In this document: piece after piece, positions 48,477-57,778 of the stretch
How the letters are laid out: every line of letters starts with the position of its first letter
How positions within the stretch are numbered: position 1 is the stretch's first letter
Assembly: GCA_014529385.2 (NCBI GenBank)
Contig: CM043950.1
Span: 78,612,343 to 78,676,342 of the forward strand
Reading direction: 5' to 3'
DNA length: 64,000 nt
Source of the DNA: Adiantum capillus-veneris
Taxonomy: Eukaryota; Streptophyta; Polypodiopsida; Polypodiales; Pteridaceae
The notes under the pieces: generated by a model
Database searches by the model: none
What the model saw: the letters and a program-made list of their open reading frames with translations, nothing else
What the model was told of the DNA's origin: nothing
Program-made: the position numbers and the translations under genes

Positions 48477-51400
48477 ATGGCTGACAATAATCAAGAGAGT
48501 GGAATGAACATTGATAGCTTTGATTTTGCACATGAAGGTGCTAATGATGATGCTCCCATGTTTGTGAATTATCTTGTGACTAGGTTGCAACAAGCTATGG
48601 GCAACCCTACCTTGCAAGCCGAAGTTACTCAACAACTTCGTGCCTATGGAATTTCCCTTCCTCTCCAAGAGGAGAGAGAGCTTAGGAGGCCTCTTGAAGA
48701 GACCCCCAAAAGAAGACTCTCTCCCATTCGAGAGGAGGAATCCAAAGAGAAAGAAAGCAATGAAAGTCTAAGTTCTTCTGAAGATGTGGCTCCACGAAGA
48801 AGGCGGTCTAGACGATCGCCTACTCCTCCCAAGAGGAAAAGAGCAACCCATAGTCCTTCTCCTCATCACTCTCAAAGGCAAGAGAGGAAACAAAGGAAGA
48901 AAAGGGCTAGGAAGAGGTCACCCTCTTCTCCTTCTTCTTCACCTTCCTTCTCTTCCGATGAAAGTTATGGCTATTCTCCTAGAGAATACAAGAGGGGAGG
49001 GCATCGCAAATCATTTCCTGCATGGCGAAGGTCACAAAAGCTAAAGAAGTTCAAGGAGGGAGGAAAGAGTATCTCTTTTCTCACCTACGATGGCACCTTT
49101 GGTGCTACCGACAAAGTGTTGGCCTTCATCCAGCAATTTGATGCGGCCTTTGGGGACGAGGGCTTCACAGAGTCCTCCAAGCTACGCCATGTAGCTATGC
49201 ACTTCCAAAAATCAGCTCGTCAATGGTGGGCTAGCCTTCGTGGCAATGGAGAAGCCCCAAAGACATGGAAAACTCTACGAGTTTCCATCATGAAGCAATT
49301 TCTTCCAAGCGATACTAAAGATAAAGTTCTTACCGAATGGCGTGGCTTGAAGCTCCTCTCTCATGAGTCTATCAACAAGTATGTAGATAAGTTTTGGGAT
49401 TTACATCTCAAAGCTACTGTCTTTCAAAAGATAGACTTTGCCGAGCAAAGACAACAATTCTGTGGGGGATTACCTGAAGAGATGGCCGAATATATCAACT
49501 CTCAACGGCCCGGTACTATTACCAAAGTAATCCACCACACCATGGTTGCTTCACGCATCAATTTCCATCAAGGGGCTAGACGTAATGTCAAGTCCATGGA
49601 AAACAAAGATAAAAATGATGCAAAGGGGAAATCCAATGCTCAAAATAATTCCCAAGGCACTTCCAACAACAACAACAACAATCGGTCCAAGGAGAAGGGA
49701 GTTTACAAAGGTAAAAACAAACTCTCTCCTGAAGAGCTTGAAGCTTTTCGCAAGGACCATAAGTGTTTCAAGTGTGGGGAGCAAGGACATGGCTATCGTT
49801 CTTGCCCCAAGAAGAATACTCGCAATGAGACTCCTAGGGCTTCCACCATCGAAGCTCCAAAAGAGGATGCTCATTGCAAAGGATCATCACTCTCCTATGC
49901 TTGGGGAAAGGTAAGAGAGCATGATGCCTTCATCTTGTTTGACCCTGGCTCTACTCTCAACTTCATATCAATAGAGTTGGCCACCAAGTTGGGAATTCAA
50001 GCTTTTGAGATGGGAGATATAGTAACAGCTGATGCAGCTTTCAAGGGACAACAAGCCTCCGTTACTCCCTTGATTGGGAAGTTGAGGCTTCATGTCCAAA
50101 GCTATGTCGACAAAGAAGACTTCTTCATCTCTCCCCTCCAACATCAGGATGTTATCCTAGGGGCACCATGGTTTGATCGCATGGCTGCCAACATGAAGTT
50201 CCATGAAAGGAGAATTTACTTCACCTACAGGGGAAAGAACATGTATATAGATGCTAGTGAGCGTGGTCGCACTATTCCACTTGTAAATCCTCTTTCTTTT
50301 GATAAATCAATGAAGAGCTTAGTTTCTGCGTACATGATTTATGTCAAAGAGTCTCTAAAAGCTAATAATGTTTCATCAAATGAAAATGATAGGAATCAAG
50401 AAGAGTTAGACTTGTCTACTTTTCTAAAAGGATTCCAAGATGTGTTCATCGATGATATCCCTATGGACCTACCTCCAAAACGAGGGGATGATGACCATCG
50501 TATTGAGCTCCTTCTAGGAAGCTCACCGCCTAACAAACCTCCTTATCGAGTCTCACAAGCTCAACAAGAGGAGATCATGAGGCAAGTACAAGAGCTGGTA
50601 GACAAAGGGATGGTGAGGCCTAGTTCCTCTCCCTTTTGTTCTCCAGTCCTTTTAGTGCAAAAGAAAGATGGTACATACCGTATGTGTGTGGACTATCGAG
50701 CACTAAACCATATCACTATCAAAAACAGATTTCCCGTACCTCGGGTAGAAGATCTGTTTGATAAGCTACAAGGCTCTACCTACTTCAGTAGGATTGACCT
50801 TAAGAGTGGCTATCATCAAATAAGGATAGTGGATGAGGATATCTTAAAGACCGCGTTTCGCACAACATTTGGTCTTTATGAATATCTAGTCATGCCTTTT
50901 GGCTTGACTAATGCACCAGCTACGTTCAATCGTTTGATGGAGAAATTTTTTAGACCATATCGAAAATTCACTGGAGTGTTCTTCGATGATATCATCATCT
51001 ACTCCAAGTCTTTGGAGGAACATAAGCAACATCTCCAAGTGATTTTTCAAGCCTTGAGGGAGAACAAACTTTTTCTCAACCAAAAGAAAAGTGAATTCTT
51101 CCTTCAAGAGATTCAATATCTAGGCCATATTATCTCTCACGATGGTATTCGTATGGATCCATCAAAGTTAGAGGTAATAAAATCATGGCCTAACCCAAGG
51201 AATCTACATGAGCTAAGAAGCTTTATTGGTATGTGTGCATACTATAGACGCTTCATAGCAAAATTCTCTCAAGTAGCAGGACCACTACACGACTTAACCA
51301 AGAAGAACGTTAAGTTTGTATGGACTGCTAAGGAGCAAAATGCTTTTGAAAAACTCAAAGAGAAGCTTACTTCCCAACCAGTCCTTGTGCTTCCGGATCT

Positions 51401-51758
51401 CTCAAAGCCATTTGAGGTCCAATGTGATGCTTGTGGTGATTGCCTTGGAGCGGTTTTGCTTCAAGAAGGGCATGCCATAGCATATGAGAGCCGAAGGCTC
51501 AATGGTGATGAACGAGTCTTGGGCATTTATGAGAAAGAGCTTTTAGCTGTTCTACATGCCCTAGACACATGGAAGCACTACCTATTGGGGACTCCATTTA
51601 TCCTACGAACCGACCACCAAAGTCTCAAGTATTTCATGACGCAAACCAAGCTTTCCGACAAACAAATGAGGTGGGCAAATTTTCTTTCGCAATTTAATTT
51701 CCATATTGCTCACATAGCTGGTAAGCACAATCAAGTTGCCGATGCACTTTCACGATGA
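48477..51758 (+). CDS. Element I gag-pol: Gag, protease, RT, RNase H
   Basis: ATG 48477 (MADNNQESGMNIDSF). A Ser/Arg/Lys-rich region with SR-like repeats (48780-49040) precedes the gag fold (FLTYDGTFGATDKVLAFI, QWWASLRGNGEAPKTW). Then: zinc knuckle CFKCGEQGHGYRSC (about 49764-49805), protease LFDPGSTLNFIS, RT with GTYRMCVDYRALN, YEYLVMPFGLTNAP and catalytic FFDDIIIYSK (about 50978), and RNase H (QCDACGDCLGAVLLQ, RTDHQSLKYF, NQVADALSR). It ends at TGA 51756-51758 in the sequence CGATGACCA; relatives have Arg here, so CGA to TGA is likely. The integrase follows in the same frame. Confidence 0.94.
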   Translation: MADNNQESGMNIDSFDFAHEGANDDAPMFVNYLVTRLQQAMGNPTLQAEVTQQLRAYGISLPLQEERELRRPLEETPKRRLSPIREEESKEKESNESLSSSEDVAPRRRRSRRSPTPPKRKRATHSPSPHHSQRQERKQRKKRARKRSPSSPSSSPSFSSDESYGYSPREYKRGGHRKSFPAWRRSQKLKKFKEGGKSISFLTYDGTFGATDKVLAFIQQFDAAFGDEGFTESSKLRHVAMHFQKSARQWWASLRGNGEAPKTWKTLRVSIMKQFLPSDTKDKVLTEWRGLKLLSHESINKYVDKFWDLHLKATVFQKIDFAEQRQQFCGGLPEEMAEYINSQRPGTITKVIHHTMVASRINFHQGARRNVKSMENKDKNDAKGKSNAQNNSQGTSNNNNNNRSKEKGVYKGKNKLSPEELEAFRKDHKCFKCGEQGHGYRSCPKKNTRNETPRASTIEAPKEDAHCKGSSLSYAWGKVREHDAFILFDPGSTLNFISIELATKLGIQAFEMGDIVTADAAFKGQQASVTPLIGKLRLHVQSYVDKEDFFISPLQHQDVILGAPWFDRMAANMKFHERRIYFTYRGKNMYIDASERGRTIPLVNPLSFDKSMKSLVSAYMIYVKESLKANNVSSNENDRNQEELDLSTFLKGFQDVFIDDIPMDLPPKRGDDDHRIELLLGSSPPNKPPYRVSQAQQEEIMRQVQELVDKGMVRPSSSPFCSPVLLVQKKDGTYRMCVDYRALNHITIKNRFPVPRVEDLFDKLQGSTYFSRIDLKSGYHQIRIVDEDILKTAFRTTFGLYEYLVMPFGLTNAPATFNRLMEKFFRPYRKFTGVFFDDIIIYSKSLEEHKQHLQVIFQALRENKLFLNQKKSEFFLQEIQYLGHIISHDGIRMDPSKLEVIKSWPNPRNLHELRSFIGMCAYYRRFIAKFSQVAGPLHDLTKKNVKFVWTAKEQNAFEKLKEKLTSQPVLVLPDLSKPFEVQCDACGDCLGAVLLQEGHAIAYESRRLNGDERVLGIYEKELLAVLHALDTWKHYLLGTPFILRTDHQSLKYFMTQTKLSDKQMRWANFLSQFNFHIAHIAGKHNQVADALSR

Positions 51759-53258
51759 CCAAAAGTTAATGCGGTGTCTATAGCTACTCACAATGATCTA
51801 TCCTCTATGATAGATGAGTATGCTACTGACCCTGACTTTAGAGACATAATGTCAGCCCTTGCTTTGGGGAAGAAAGAGGAACCATTCACCTTGCAGGATG
51901 GTTATCTTCTCCACGGCAATAGGCTATGTGTTACCCATTCCCTTCGTGAGAAGGTTATGTATGAATCCCATGCTCCTCCATATGCAGGGCATAGAGGTAT
52001 TCAACCTACTCTCCGAGGAGTAGAGACGTATTTCTATTGGCCTACCATGAAAGTGGACATACAAGAGTATGTTTCAAAATGTGTAGTATGCCAAAAGACC
52101 AAGTATGATAGAGGGAAGCAACCTGGATTACTCCAGCCATTGCCTATTCCAAATTCACCATGGGAGAGTATATCCATGGATTTCATCTTTGGATTACCCA
52201 AGTCTATCCATGGGAATACAGGAATATGGACAATAGTCGACAGGTTTAGCAAGCAAGCACATTTTATTCCTGTCAAAAAGACTATTAAGGCACATCAAAT
52301 GGCAACTCTCTTCATATCTCAGATTTTCAAACACCATGGATTACCCACATCCATCGTGTCAGATAGAGATCCTAGAATGACCAGTAATTTCTGGAAAGGT
52401 CTCTTTGAAAATCTAGGAACAAGATTGAATTTCTCTTCGGCCTATCACCCACAAACGGATGGCCAAAGTGAGATAGCCAATCTTACGATACTCGATCTAC
52501 TCAAGACTTATGTTACCGAAGTAGATCAATGCTCACAATGGGAAAAGTATTTACCGCTAGTAGAGTATGCCTACAATAATACTGTACATACTTCTACGGG
52601 CAAAGCACCTTTCGAGATCATAGAAGGAAGACCTAAAAGTCCCTTGCTACTAAAAGTACATGGGAAGATCTTCGCCGCCGATGAGCATAGCCGTGACCTA
52701 CAAGAATCTTTTCAAAAGATTAGGGAGGCTATAGCCATCTCTCAACAAAGGCAAAAAGCTGCTGCTGATAAGCACAGAAGAGCCTTAATGTTCAAAGAAA
52801 ATGATTGGGTCTTACTCAAGTTTCCTAAGGCTCGATTAAGGCAAACGACGGGCAAAAATCCTACGGGCCATCAAAAGTATTATGCTAAACTAGCAAAAAG
52901 ATACTATGGTCCTTTCCAAATCTTGAAGCCTATCAATGAGACGGCTTATCAACTCAAGTTGCCCAACCATTGGCTTATACACAATGCCTTTCATGTAAGC
53001 TTACTTAAGCCCTACAAAGGAGAGCCACCAATTGAACCAATTATTGAAGACCCTCCCGAAGTTGAAGACCAAGAAGAGGGGCTACAACCCGAAGCTATCC
53101 TTCGGCATGAAGACAAGGTACTACGACATGGTAAGATTATCCGACGGTATCTTATTAAGTTCAAAAATTATCCTTTTGAAGATGCTAAATGGATGCAAGG
53201 AGTACAACTTAAGGATAGTATGAACCTTGTCAATGCTTACAATGCTACATTAGAGTAA
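51759..53258 (+). CDS. Element I integrase and chromodomain
   Basis: Same frame as the preceding piece; first ATG 51774. Zinc module (HAPPYAGHRGIQPTL, CVVCQKTK), core with ISMDFIFGLPKS, IVSDRDPRMTSNFW and HPQTDGQSEIANLTI (all three acidic residues present), the GPY-like module (KENDWVLLKFPKARL, LAKRYYGPFQIL, LIHNAFHVSLLKPY) and a C-terminal chromodomain-like end (PEAILRHEDKVLR, RRYLIKFKNY, DAKWMQG). All expected catalytic parts seem intact apart from the upstream stop. Confidence 0.92.
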   Translation, partial: PKVNAVSIATHNDLSSMIDEYATDPDFRDIMSALALGKKEEPFTLQDGYLLHGNRLCVTHSLREKVMYESHAPPYAGHRGIQPTLRGVETYFYWPTMKVDIQEYVSKCVVCQKTKYDRGKQPGLLQPLPIPNSPWESISMDFIFGLPKSIHGNTGIWTIVDRFSKQAHFIPVKKTIKAHQMATLFISQIFKHHGLPTSIVSDRDPRMTSNFWKGLFENLGTRLNFSSAYHPQTDGQSEIANLTILDLLKTYVTEVDQCSQWEKYLPLVEYAYNNTVHTSTGKAPFEIIEGRPKSPLLLKVHGKIFAADEHSRDLQESFQKIREAIAISQQRQKAAADKHRRALMFKENDWVLLKFPKARLRQTTGKNPTGHQKYYAKLAKRYYGPFQILKPINETAYQLKLPNHWLIHNAFHVSLLKPYKGEPPIEPIIEDPPEVEDQEEGLQPEAILRHEDKVLRHGKIIRRYLIKFKNYPFEDAKWMQGVQLKDSMNLVNAYNATLE

Positions 53259-53617
53259 GCAAATGTACAAATTTCTTTTAAATAACTCATGTTTTTGTCT
53301 TATATGACTAGTCCTCTTTTTAATTGTGCACAAATTTAACTAGTATGCATGCTTAGAATCATGTTTGTGATAACGACGTCTCTCAAACACTAAGTAGAAT
53401 TTGTCACTCTACTTTGGGAGAATGAAATGGACTAAAGAGCAGACATGCTTGCGGCAGCTATGTCTCCCAAGCACCAAATGGATTAGTCATCCATCTTGGA
53501 AAGATGTCGTAGGGTAAAAAGGGATCCTTTACCCGCTAAGTACGATTGACTAAAGACTAAGACTTTATCTCTTCTACCTCATAGTCGAGGACGACTATGA
53601 TTTCAAGAGAGAGGTAA
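53259..53617 (+). other. Element I 3' untranslated region and polypurine tract
   Basis: No gene. Contains a repeated motif of about 45 bp with CTCCCAAGCACCAAATGG / CTCTCAAACACTAAGTAG character near 53380 and 53465. Ends with the purine-rich CAAGAGAGAGGTAA against the LTR. Confidence 0.7.
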
Positions 53618-55262
53618 TGTCATAAAATCTAATATCTAACTAACCCAAATGATTTTCTCATATTAAATTGATCACTTAATGTGGGAGAATAAACGGGAAC
53701 AAGTGTTAAGATATAGGTATGTGCTTTTAGATCTATCTCAACACGGGGCCAATGTAAAGGGGCCCAAAAGGGAGATGGTCTATCAAAGAGCAAGGCTAAC
53801 CAATGGAGCATAAGACCTTAGGGTTAGCTTCATTGAAGACCTCCAATAAATGTGTGTAAAAGTCCTTTTGACCTTAAGTAAGCTAGGGCTGAGCTTGAGG
53901 TGGGAACCCGGCCCAAGCTCGAGGTGCTTGTCCTGCTTGAGGTGCTTGTCATGCTTGAGGTGCTTGTCATGCTTGAGGTGTTTTTCATGCTTGAGGTGCT
54001 TGATTAAGATGCTTGAGGTGCTTGACTGGCTCCATGCTTGAGGTGCTTGACTTGCTGCATGATTAAAGTACTTGAGGTGCCTTGAGAAGCTTGCCTGAGA
54101 TGCTTGTGGGAACCCCCCCTAGTTCAAGTGCTTTGTCATGCTTGGTGAGTAAGGTGCTTGATCACCTAAAAGTCAAAAGCATTCCTACAAGAGGGGGGGC
54201 GAGCCCTTTTCCTAGGGCCTAGAGAGAGAACACCCACTCACACACACAAGGGAAGCCCATCTTGAAGAGGCAGCAAGGACACATGTCAGGCCCCTACCCA
54301 TGTTACCTTCATGTGTTGCTTGAAGCCTATTGGCTAGGCTTCAAAGGGGTCCAATGATAAATTACATGAATTATCTAATTGTTTTAGCATTTATCAAGTC
54401 CTCTCTCTCTCAAAGGGGAAAGGGGGACACTTGTCCCAAGGCTACCCATGTTGCTTGTAATGGCTCCTGCTTGTGATTGGCTAGGCCTGGAGGGGTCCAA
54501 TGAGCTTCAGGCATGAGCTACAAGGGGGGGTCGACCCAAGCAAGCTAGGGGGGTGCCTAGGGGGTATACTCACCCGCACACACTCACAAGCACTCTCATT
54601 GTGTGATATGCAAAGTGCAAGAGCTCCCTCTCCAAGCAAGTAGAGGTTGAGAGCCTACACCAACACTCTTGGCTATGGAGTGCAAATCCAACCAAGAGCC
54701 ATGCTTCAATGCTTAAGCTTTCCATCTCCTTCTTCTTCATTACTATGCTATTATGTATGCTAGCAACAAGAGTATGATAAGTGAGGAACTAATTCTTTCT
54801 CTTACGAAATGTTTCTTCTTCCTCTTCCCTACCCTCATTCCCTGCTAGCTCTCTCCACCTTCGAAGGTGTTTGAGGTCTTGGGACTGAGGCTTGGGATAG
54901 TTAAAGCTTTCTTCAAGTTTATGTTATGTTTGTGGTGCATGAAGCCTTCCATCTTCATGGCATCACCTAGGTCACAAGGAACACAAAGACTGTATTGTAA
55001 CAAGTCTCTCTTTATGGGAGAAATCATAATACAAATGCCTATTGGAGGGGGGACCGGCTCCACATAAATCCGGTCCTCAATTGTTGTCATGTTCTCTAAA
55101 CTCTCTCTCTTGCAAAAGTATTGTCTATGCCAAGTTAACTAATTGCTATGATTATGTTGCTATCTTCAATTATGTATACCCGCTATGCTCACAAAATCAT
55201 TTCTTGAAAGTACTCTCATTAAATTCCGCTATTCTCAAATTGAATAGGCAAATTCCATTACA
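53618..55262 (+). repeat. Element I 3' LTR (1,645 bp)
   Basis: Partner of 46436-48061. It carries one additional 18-bp unit and one additional G near 54562, and GGCTCC for GGCACC near 55057. Confidence 0.95.
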
Positions 55263-55843
55263 ATAGAGCTAGAAGAGAGCAAGAGGAGGCGCTCACAATG
55301 TACAAGAACTTGGACTTGATGATAAGCTTAATATTGATTATAAGACTTATACTTTATTAAGAGATCTAGATACAAGACTTGGATTACATGACTTGAGTAC
55401 AAGGCAAGGCTTGATTGCAAGGACAAGACTTGAACATAAGAACTAGAAGAGGGATTTCCTCATAGGAGCCTCACAACTGGTGTTGGCAAGACTAAGGTGC
55501 TTGTGGCCTAAGACCCCTCTTTATACTAGTGCTTGAGGAGGTTACTTGAGGAGGTTAGAACTTTCTAGGTTCTTTTTGAGGAGGTTAGAAATTTCTAGGT
55601 TCTTCTTGAGGAGGTTAGAATCTTCTAGAACCTTCTTGATTCTTCTTCAACTTTCTAGAGCTTTCCAAAAACTTCTAGATTCTTCCGAAATCTTCTCCAA
55701 GCTTCTAGAAACTTCTAGAATCTCCTTTATACTTTTAGAATCTTCTAGATCCTTCTAGATTCTTCTAGAGCCTTCTAGTGATGATGTAGGCGATGACACA
55801 GGCGATGATGCAAGCAACGACTGACTCTCAAGCATCCATGACA
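55263..55843 (-). repeat. Element B 5' LTR, main part right of element I
   Basis: Continues the LTR from 46435 after the duplicated ATAGA. Contains TATAAAGAG (minus strand, 55517-55525) and the TTCnnGAA array (55561-55779) with one extra 25-bp unit compared with the other LTR. Ends CATGACA at 55843, followed by CTCGC. Confidence 0.92.
55561..55779 (-). promoter_or_regulatory. Heat-shock-element array, second LTR copy of element B
   Basis: Same architecture as 1421-1596: GCTTCTAGAAACTTCTAGAA at 55701-55720 and TCTTCTAGAACCTTC at 55621-55635. Being kept in both diverged LTRs suggests it was part of the element when it inserted. Confidence 0.68.
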
Positions 55844-56448
55844 CTCGCTTCCTCCATTTGAGCAAGGTCTATGATGGCCTGGCTAGGCTACAAACCTTGG
55901 GTGGCCAGCTTAACGTAGATAAGTGTCACATTGGTGAGAGCAAGGTCACTCTTCTCGGCCATGTAATTTCAGCCAAAGAAATTGAGCCTGACCCAAGAAA
56001 TGTTCAAGCTTTAGTATCTTTGTCATCACCCACAACAGCTAAGCAATTGGTCTCTTTCCTTTAGAAGGTAAGGTATTTGAGCAGGTTCATTCAGTTGCTC
56101 TCTCAAGTGGTTCTCCCTTTACAACAAGTCACCCATAGAGATGTCTTCCTATGGAGTGAAGAAAATGAGCAACAGTTTAGCGAAGTGAAACAGATTTTGG
56201 CTTCACTTCCCACCATTGCACCCCCTAGATGGGACGAGCCATTTTATGTTAACCCCAGTGTAGGGAGTGATACACTTAGAGCCGTACTAATGCAGAAGGA
56301 CCCCAAACCTCTTTCATGTGTCCTATCTACTTCTCTAGTCGTGTCATGACCCCATCGGAAAAAGGATTCACCACAATAAAGCACATGGTGCTTGCATTGA
56401 TGTTTGCCACTACAAAGTTCCGCTCTTATCTATTGCCTAGACCCTTTG
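55844..56448 (+). pseudogene. Element A RT end and first RNase H
   Basis: Resumes the RT cut at 1105. It shows RFLHLSKVYDGLARL, CHIGESKVTLLGHVISAKEI, an in-frame TAG 56062-56064, then FYVNPSVGSDTLRAVLMQ. A frame change near 56315 leads to CPIYFSSRVMTPSEKGF and KFRSYLLPRPFV, where element J cuts the frame. It aligns along its length with 33664-34259 of element C. Confidence 0.87.
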
Positions 56449-57064
56449 TGTCACAAACTGCTGACGTGTCAAAGCCTAGAGAATGTAGCCAACTTACATA
56501 TGCCAGCCGAGAGGACTAAACCCTAAGAAGATGAAGTCCTACCAACTTATGGGGACCCCGTCTGATGGGGCCCCAGTGACATAAAGGGATTAAAATAAAG
56601 CAAGACCCGCACACACGTAAAAACTGATGACATGGCAGATTTTCAAAAATTGCACTGACATGATGACGTGGAAAGTTGTACAGATTTCCAAATTTTGCGC
56701 TGGTTGATGATGTGGCAGGCTATACGGATTTCCGTAAATTCCGCTGGCAGCTCTTTTGGCTTTGCTTTTGGACCAGAAGCTTTTGAGTTTTAAAGGCTTT
56801 TTACTGTAACTACTTTTCAGGCCAAGGGCCTTTAAATATGAGGCTAGGGCTCATTCTCTGGGATGCTTCTTGGAGAAGGTGCAGAGTCTGGAGTAACGGC
56901 TTGTACTGGTTTGATGCAATATAAAGAAATACCGAAAGGGGCGCCAAGGTTTGGGGCCAATACTCTCGAGGGTGGAATTCCGCCACTCCGTGTCGCGTGT
57001 CGTATTTCTCTATTTCAGTTCAGTTGTTATCGAAGTGCTAAAAGTTTGTTCAGTATGTTCTTTT
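56449..57064 (+). repeat. Element J left arm: LTR missing its U5 end
   Basis: Contains CTTTAAATATGAGG (TATA-like, 56830-56843). It matches the reverse complement of the right arm with roughly one difference in every 12-15 bases, so the two arms have diverged substantially. Confidence 0.82.
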
Positions 57065-57102
57065 GTAGGACTGGTATGCTTTCAGAAAAGCACACGCCTT
57101 AT

Positions 57103-57114
57103 GCTCTGATACCA
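57103..57114 (-). other. Element J primer binding site
   Basis: The minus strand reads TGGTATCAGAGC, one base after the LTR end. Its presence identifies the inverted arm as the 5' LTR of an LTR retrotransposon, not a DNA-transposon terminal repeat. Confidence 0.85.
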
Positions 57115-57115
57115 C

Positions 57116-57778
57116 TGTCACAAGATGGGCACCACGTGCCAATAGAAAAGAACAAATTGAACAGACTTTTAGCACTTCGATAACAACTGAACTGAAATAG
57201 AGAAAGACAACACGTGACACGGAGTGGCAGAATTCCACCCCAGAGAGTATTGGCCCCAAACCTTGGCGCCCCTTTCGGTATTTCTTTATATTGCATCAAA
57301 CCAGTACAAGCCAGTACTCCAGACTCTACCCCTTCTCCACGAAGCATCCTAGAGAATGAGCCCTAGCCTCATATTTAAAGGCCCTTGGCCTGAAAAGCAT
57401 TTACAGTAAAAAGCCTTTAAAACTCAAAAGCTTCTGGTCCAAAAGCAAAGCCAAAAAGCTGCCAGCAGAATTTACAAAAATCCGTACAGCTTGCCACGTC
57501 ATGAGTCAGCACAAAACGCGGAAATCCGTACAACCTGCCACGTCATCATGTCAGCGCAATTTTCAAAAATCTGCCACGTCGTCAGTTTTTGCGTGTCTGC
57601 GGGTTCTGCTTTATTTTAATCCCTTTATCTCATTGGGGCCCAATCGGACGGGGTCCCCATAAGTTGGTAGGAGTTCGTCTTCTTCTGCTACTTGTTCTTC
57701 TTAGGGTTTAGGCCTCTCAATCAACATATGTAAGTTGGCTCCATTCTTTAGGCTTTGACACGTCAGCAGTTTGTGACA
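57116..57778 (-). repeat. Element J right arm: complete LTR, minus strand
   Basis: On the minus strand: TGTCACAAACTG to CATCTTGTGACA. The + strand has GCCACGTC three times, at 57493-57500, 57537-57544 and 57573-57580; read on the coding strand these are GACGTGGC, an ACGT-core motif bound by plant bZIP factors, upstream of the TATA-like TTTAAATA. Confidence 0.82.

Larger units (their letters stand above)
46436..55262 (+). mobile_element. Element I: young chromovirus inserted in the LTR of B
   Basis: 8,827 bp with LTRs of 1.63 kb and a perfect duplication ATAGA (46431-46435 and 55263-55267). The LTRs differ by two or three bases and one 18-bp repeat unit. The primer site TTGGTATCGGAGC at 48062 matches the initiator-Met complement with one mismatch, and a purine-rich CAAGAGAGAGGTAA precedes the 3' LTR. 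One gag-pol frame with a single TGA and a C-terminal chromodomain. It is the second youngest element here. Confidence 0.96.
1106..55843 (-). mobile_element. Element B: chromovirus-type Ty3 LTR retrotransposon, minus strand, split by C and I
   Basis: The termini are TGTTATGAGC at 1106 and CATCCATGACA ending at 55843. The target-site duplication is CTCAC (1101-1105) and CTCGC (55844-55848), with one mismatch. Removing the element restores the RT reading frame of A (YSS followed by RFLHLSK), which proves the boundaries. Read on the minus strand the order is 5' LTR, primer site, gag, protease, RT, RNase H, integrase, chromodomain, polypurine tract, 3' LTR. Element I lies within its 5' LTR and element C within its RT gene. 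Without these insertions B would be about 5.7 kb. Its reading frames carry stops, a frameshift and an integrase deletion, so it is not autonomous. Confidence 0.93.
56449..57778. mobile_element. Element J: two LTRs in inverted orientation, integrated as one unit
   Basis: It begins TGTCACAAACTGC at 56449 and ends with the reverse complement GCAGTTTGTGACA at 57778, flanked by a perfect 5-bp duplication CTTTG (56444-56448 and 57779-57783). The right arm 57778-57116, read on the minus strand, is a complete 663-bp LTR ending TTGTGACA. It is followed by one base and the primer site TGGTATCAGAGC (57114-57103) and about 40 bp of leader. The left arm 56449-57064 is the same LTR in + orientation, missing about the last 30 bp. 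Both outer ends are therefore U3 ends. No coding sequence is present. Confidence 0.85.

Noticed and set aside
56449-57778. A foldback or Mutator-like DNA transposon
   Set aside because: The long inverted repeats suggested this, with a possible 7-9-bp duplication. TG...CA ends, the exact 5-bp duplication CTTTG and an initiator-Met primer site next to one arm identify the arms as retrotransposon LTRs.
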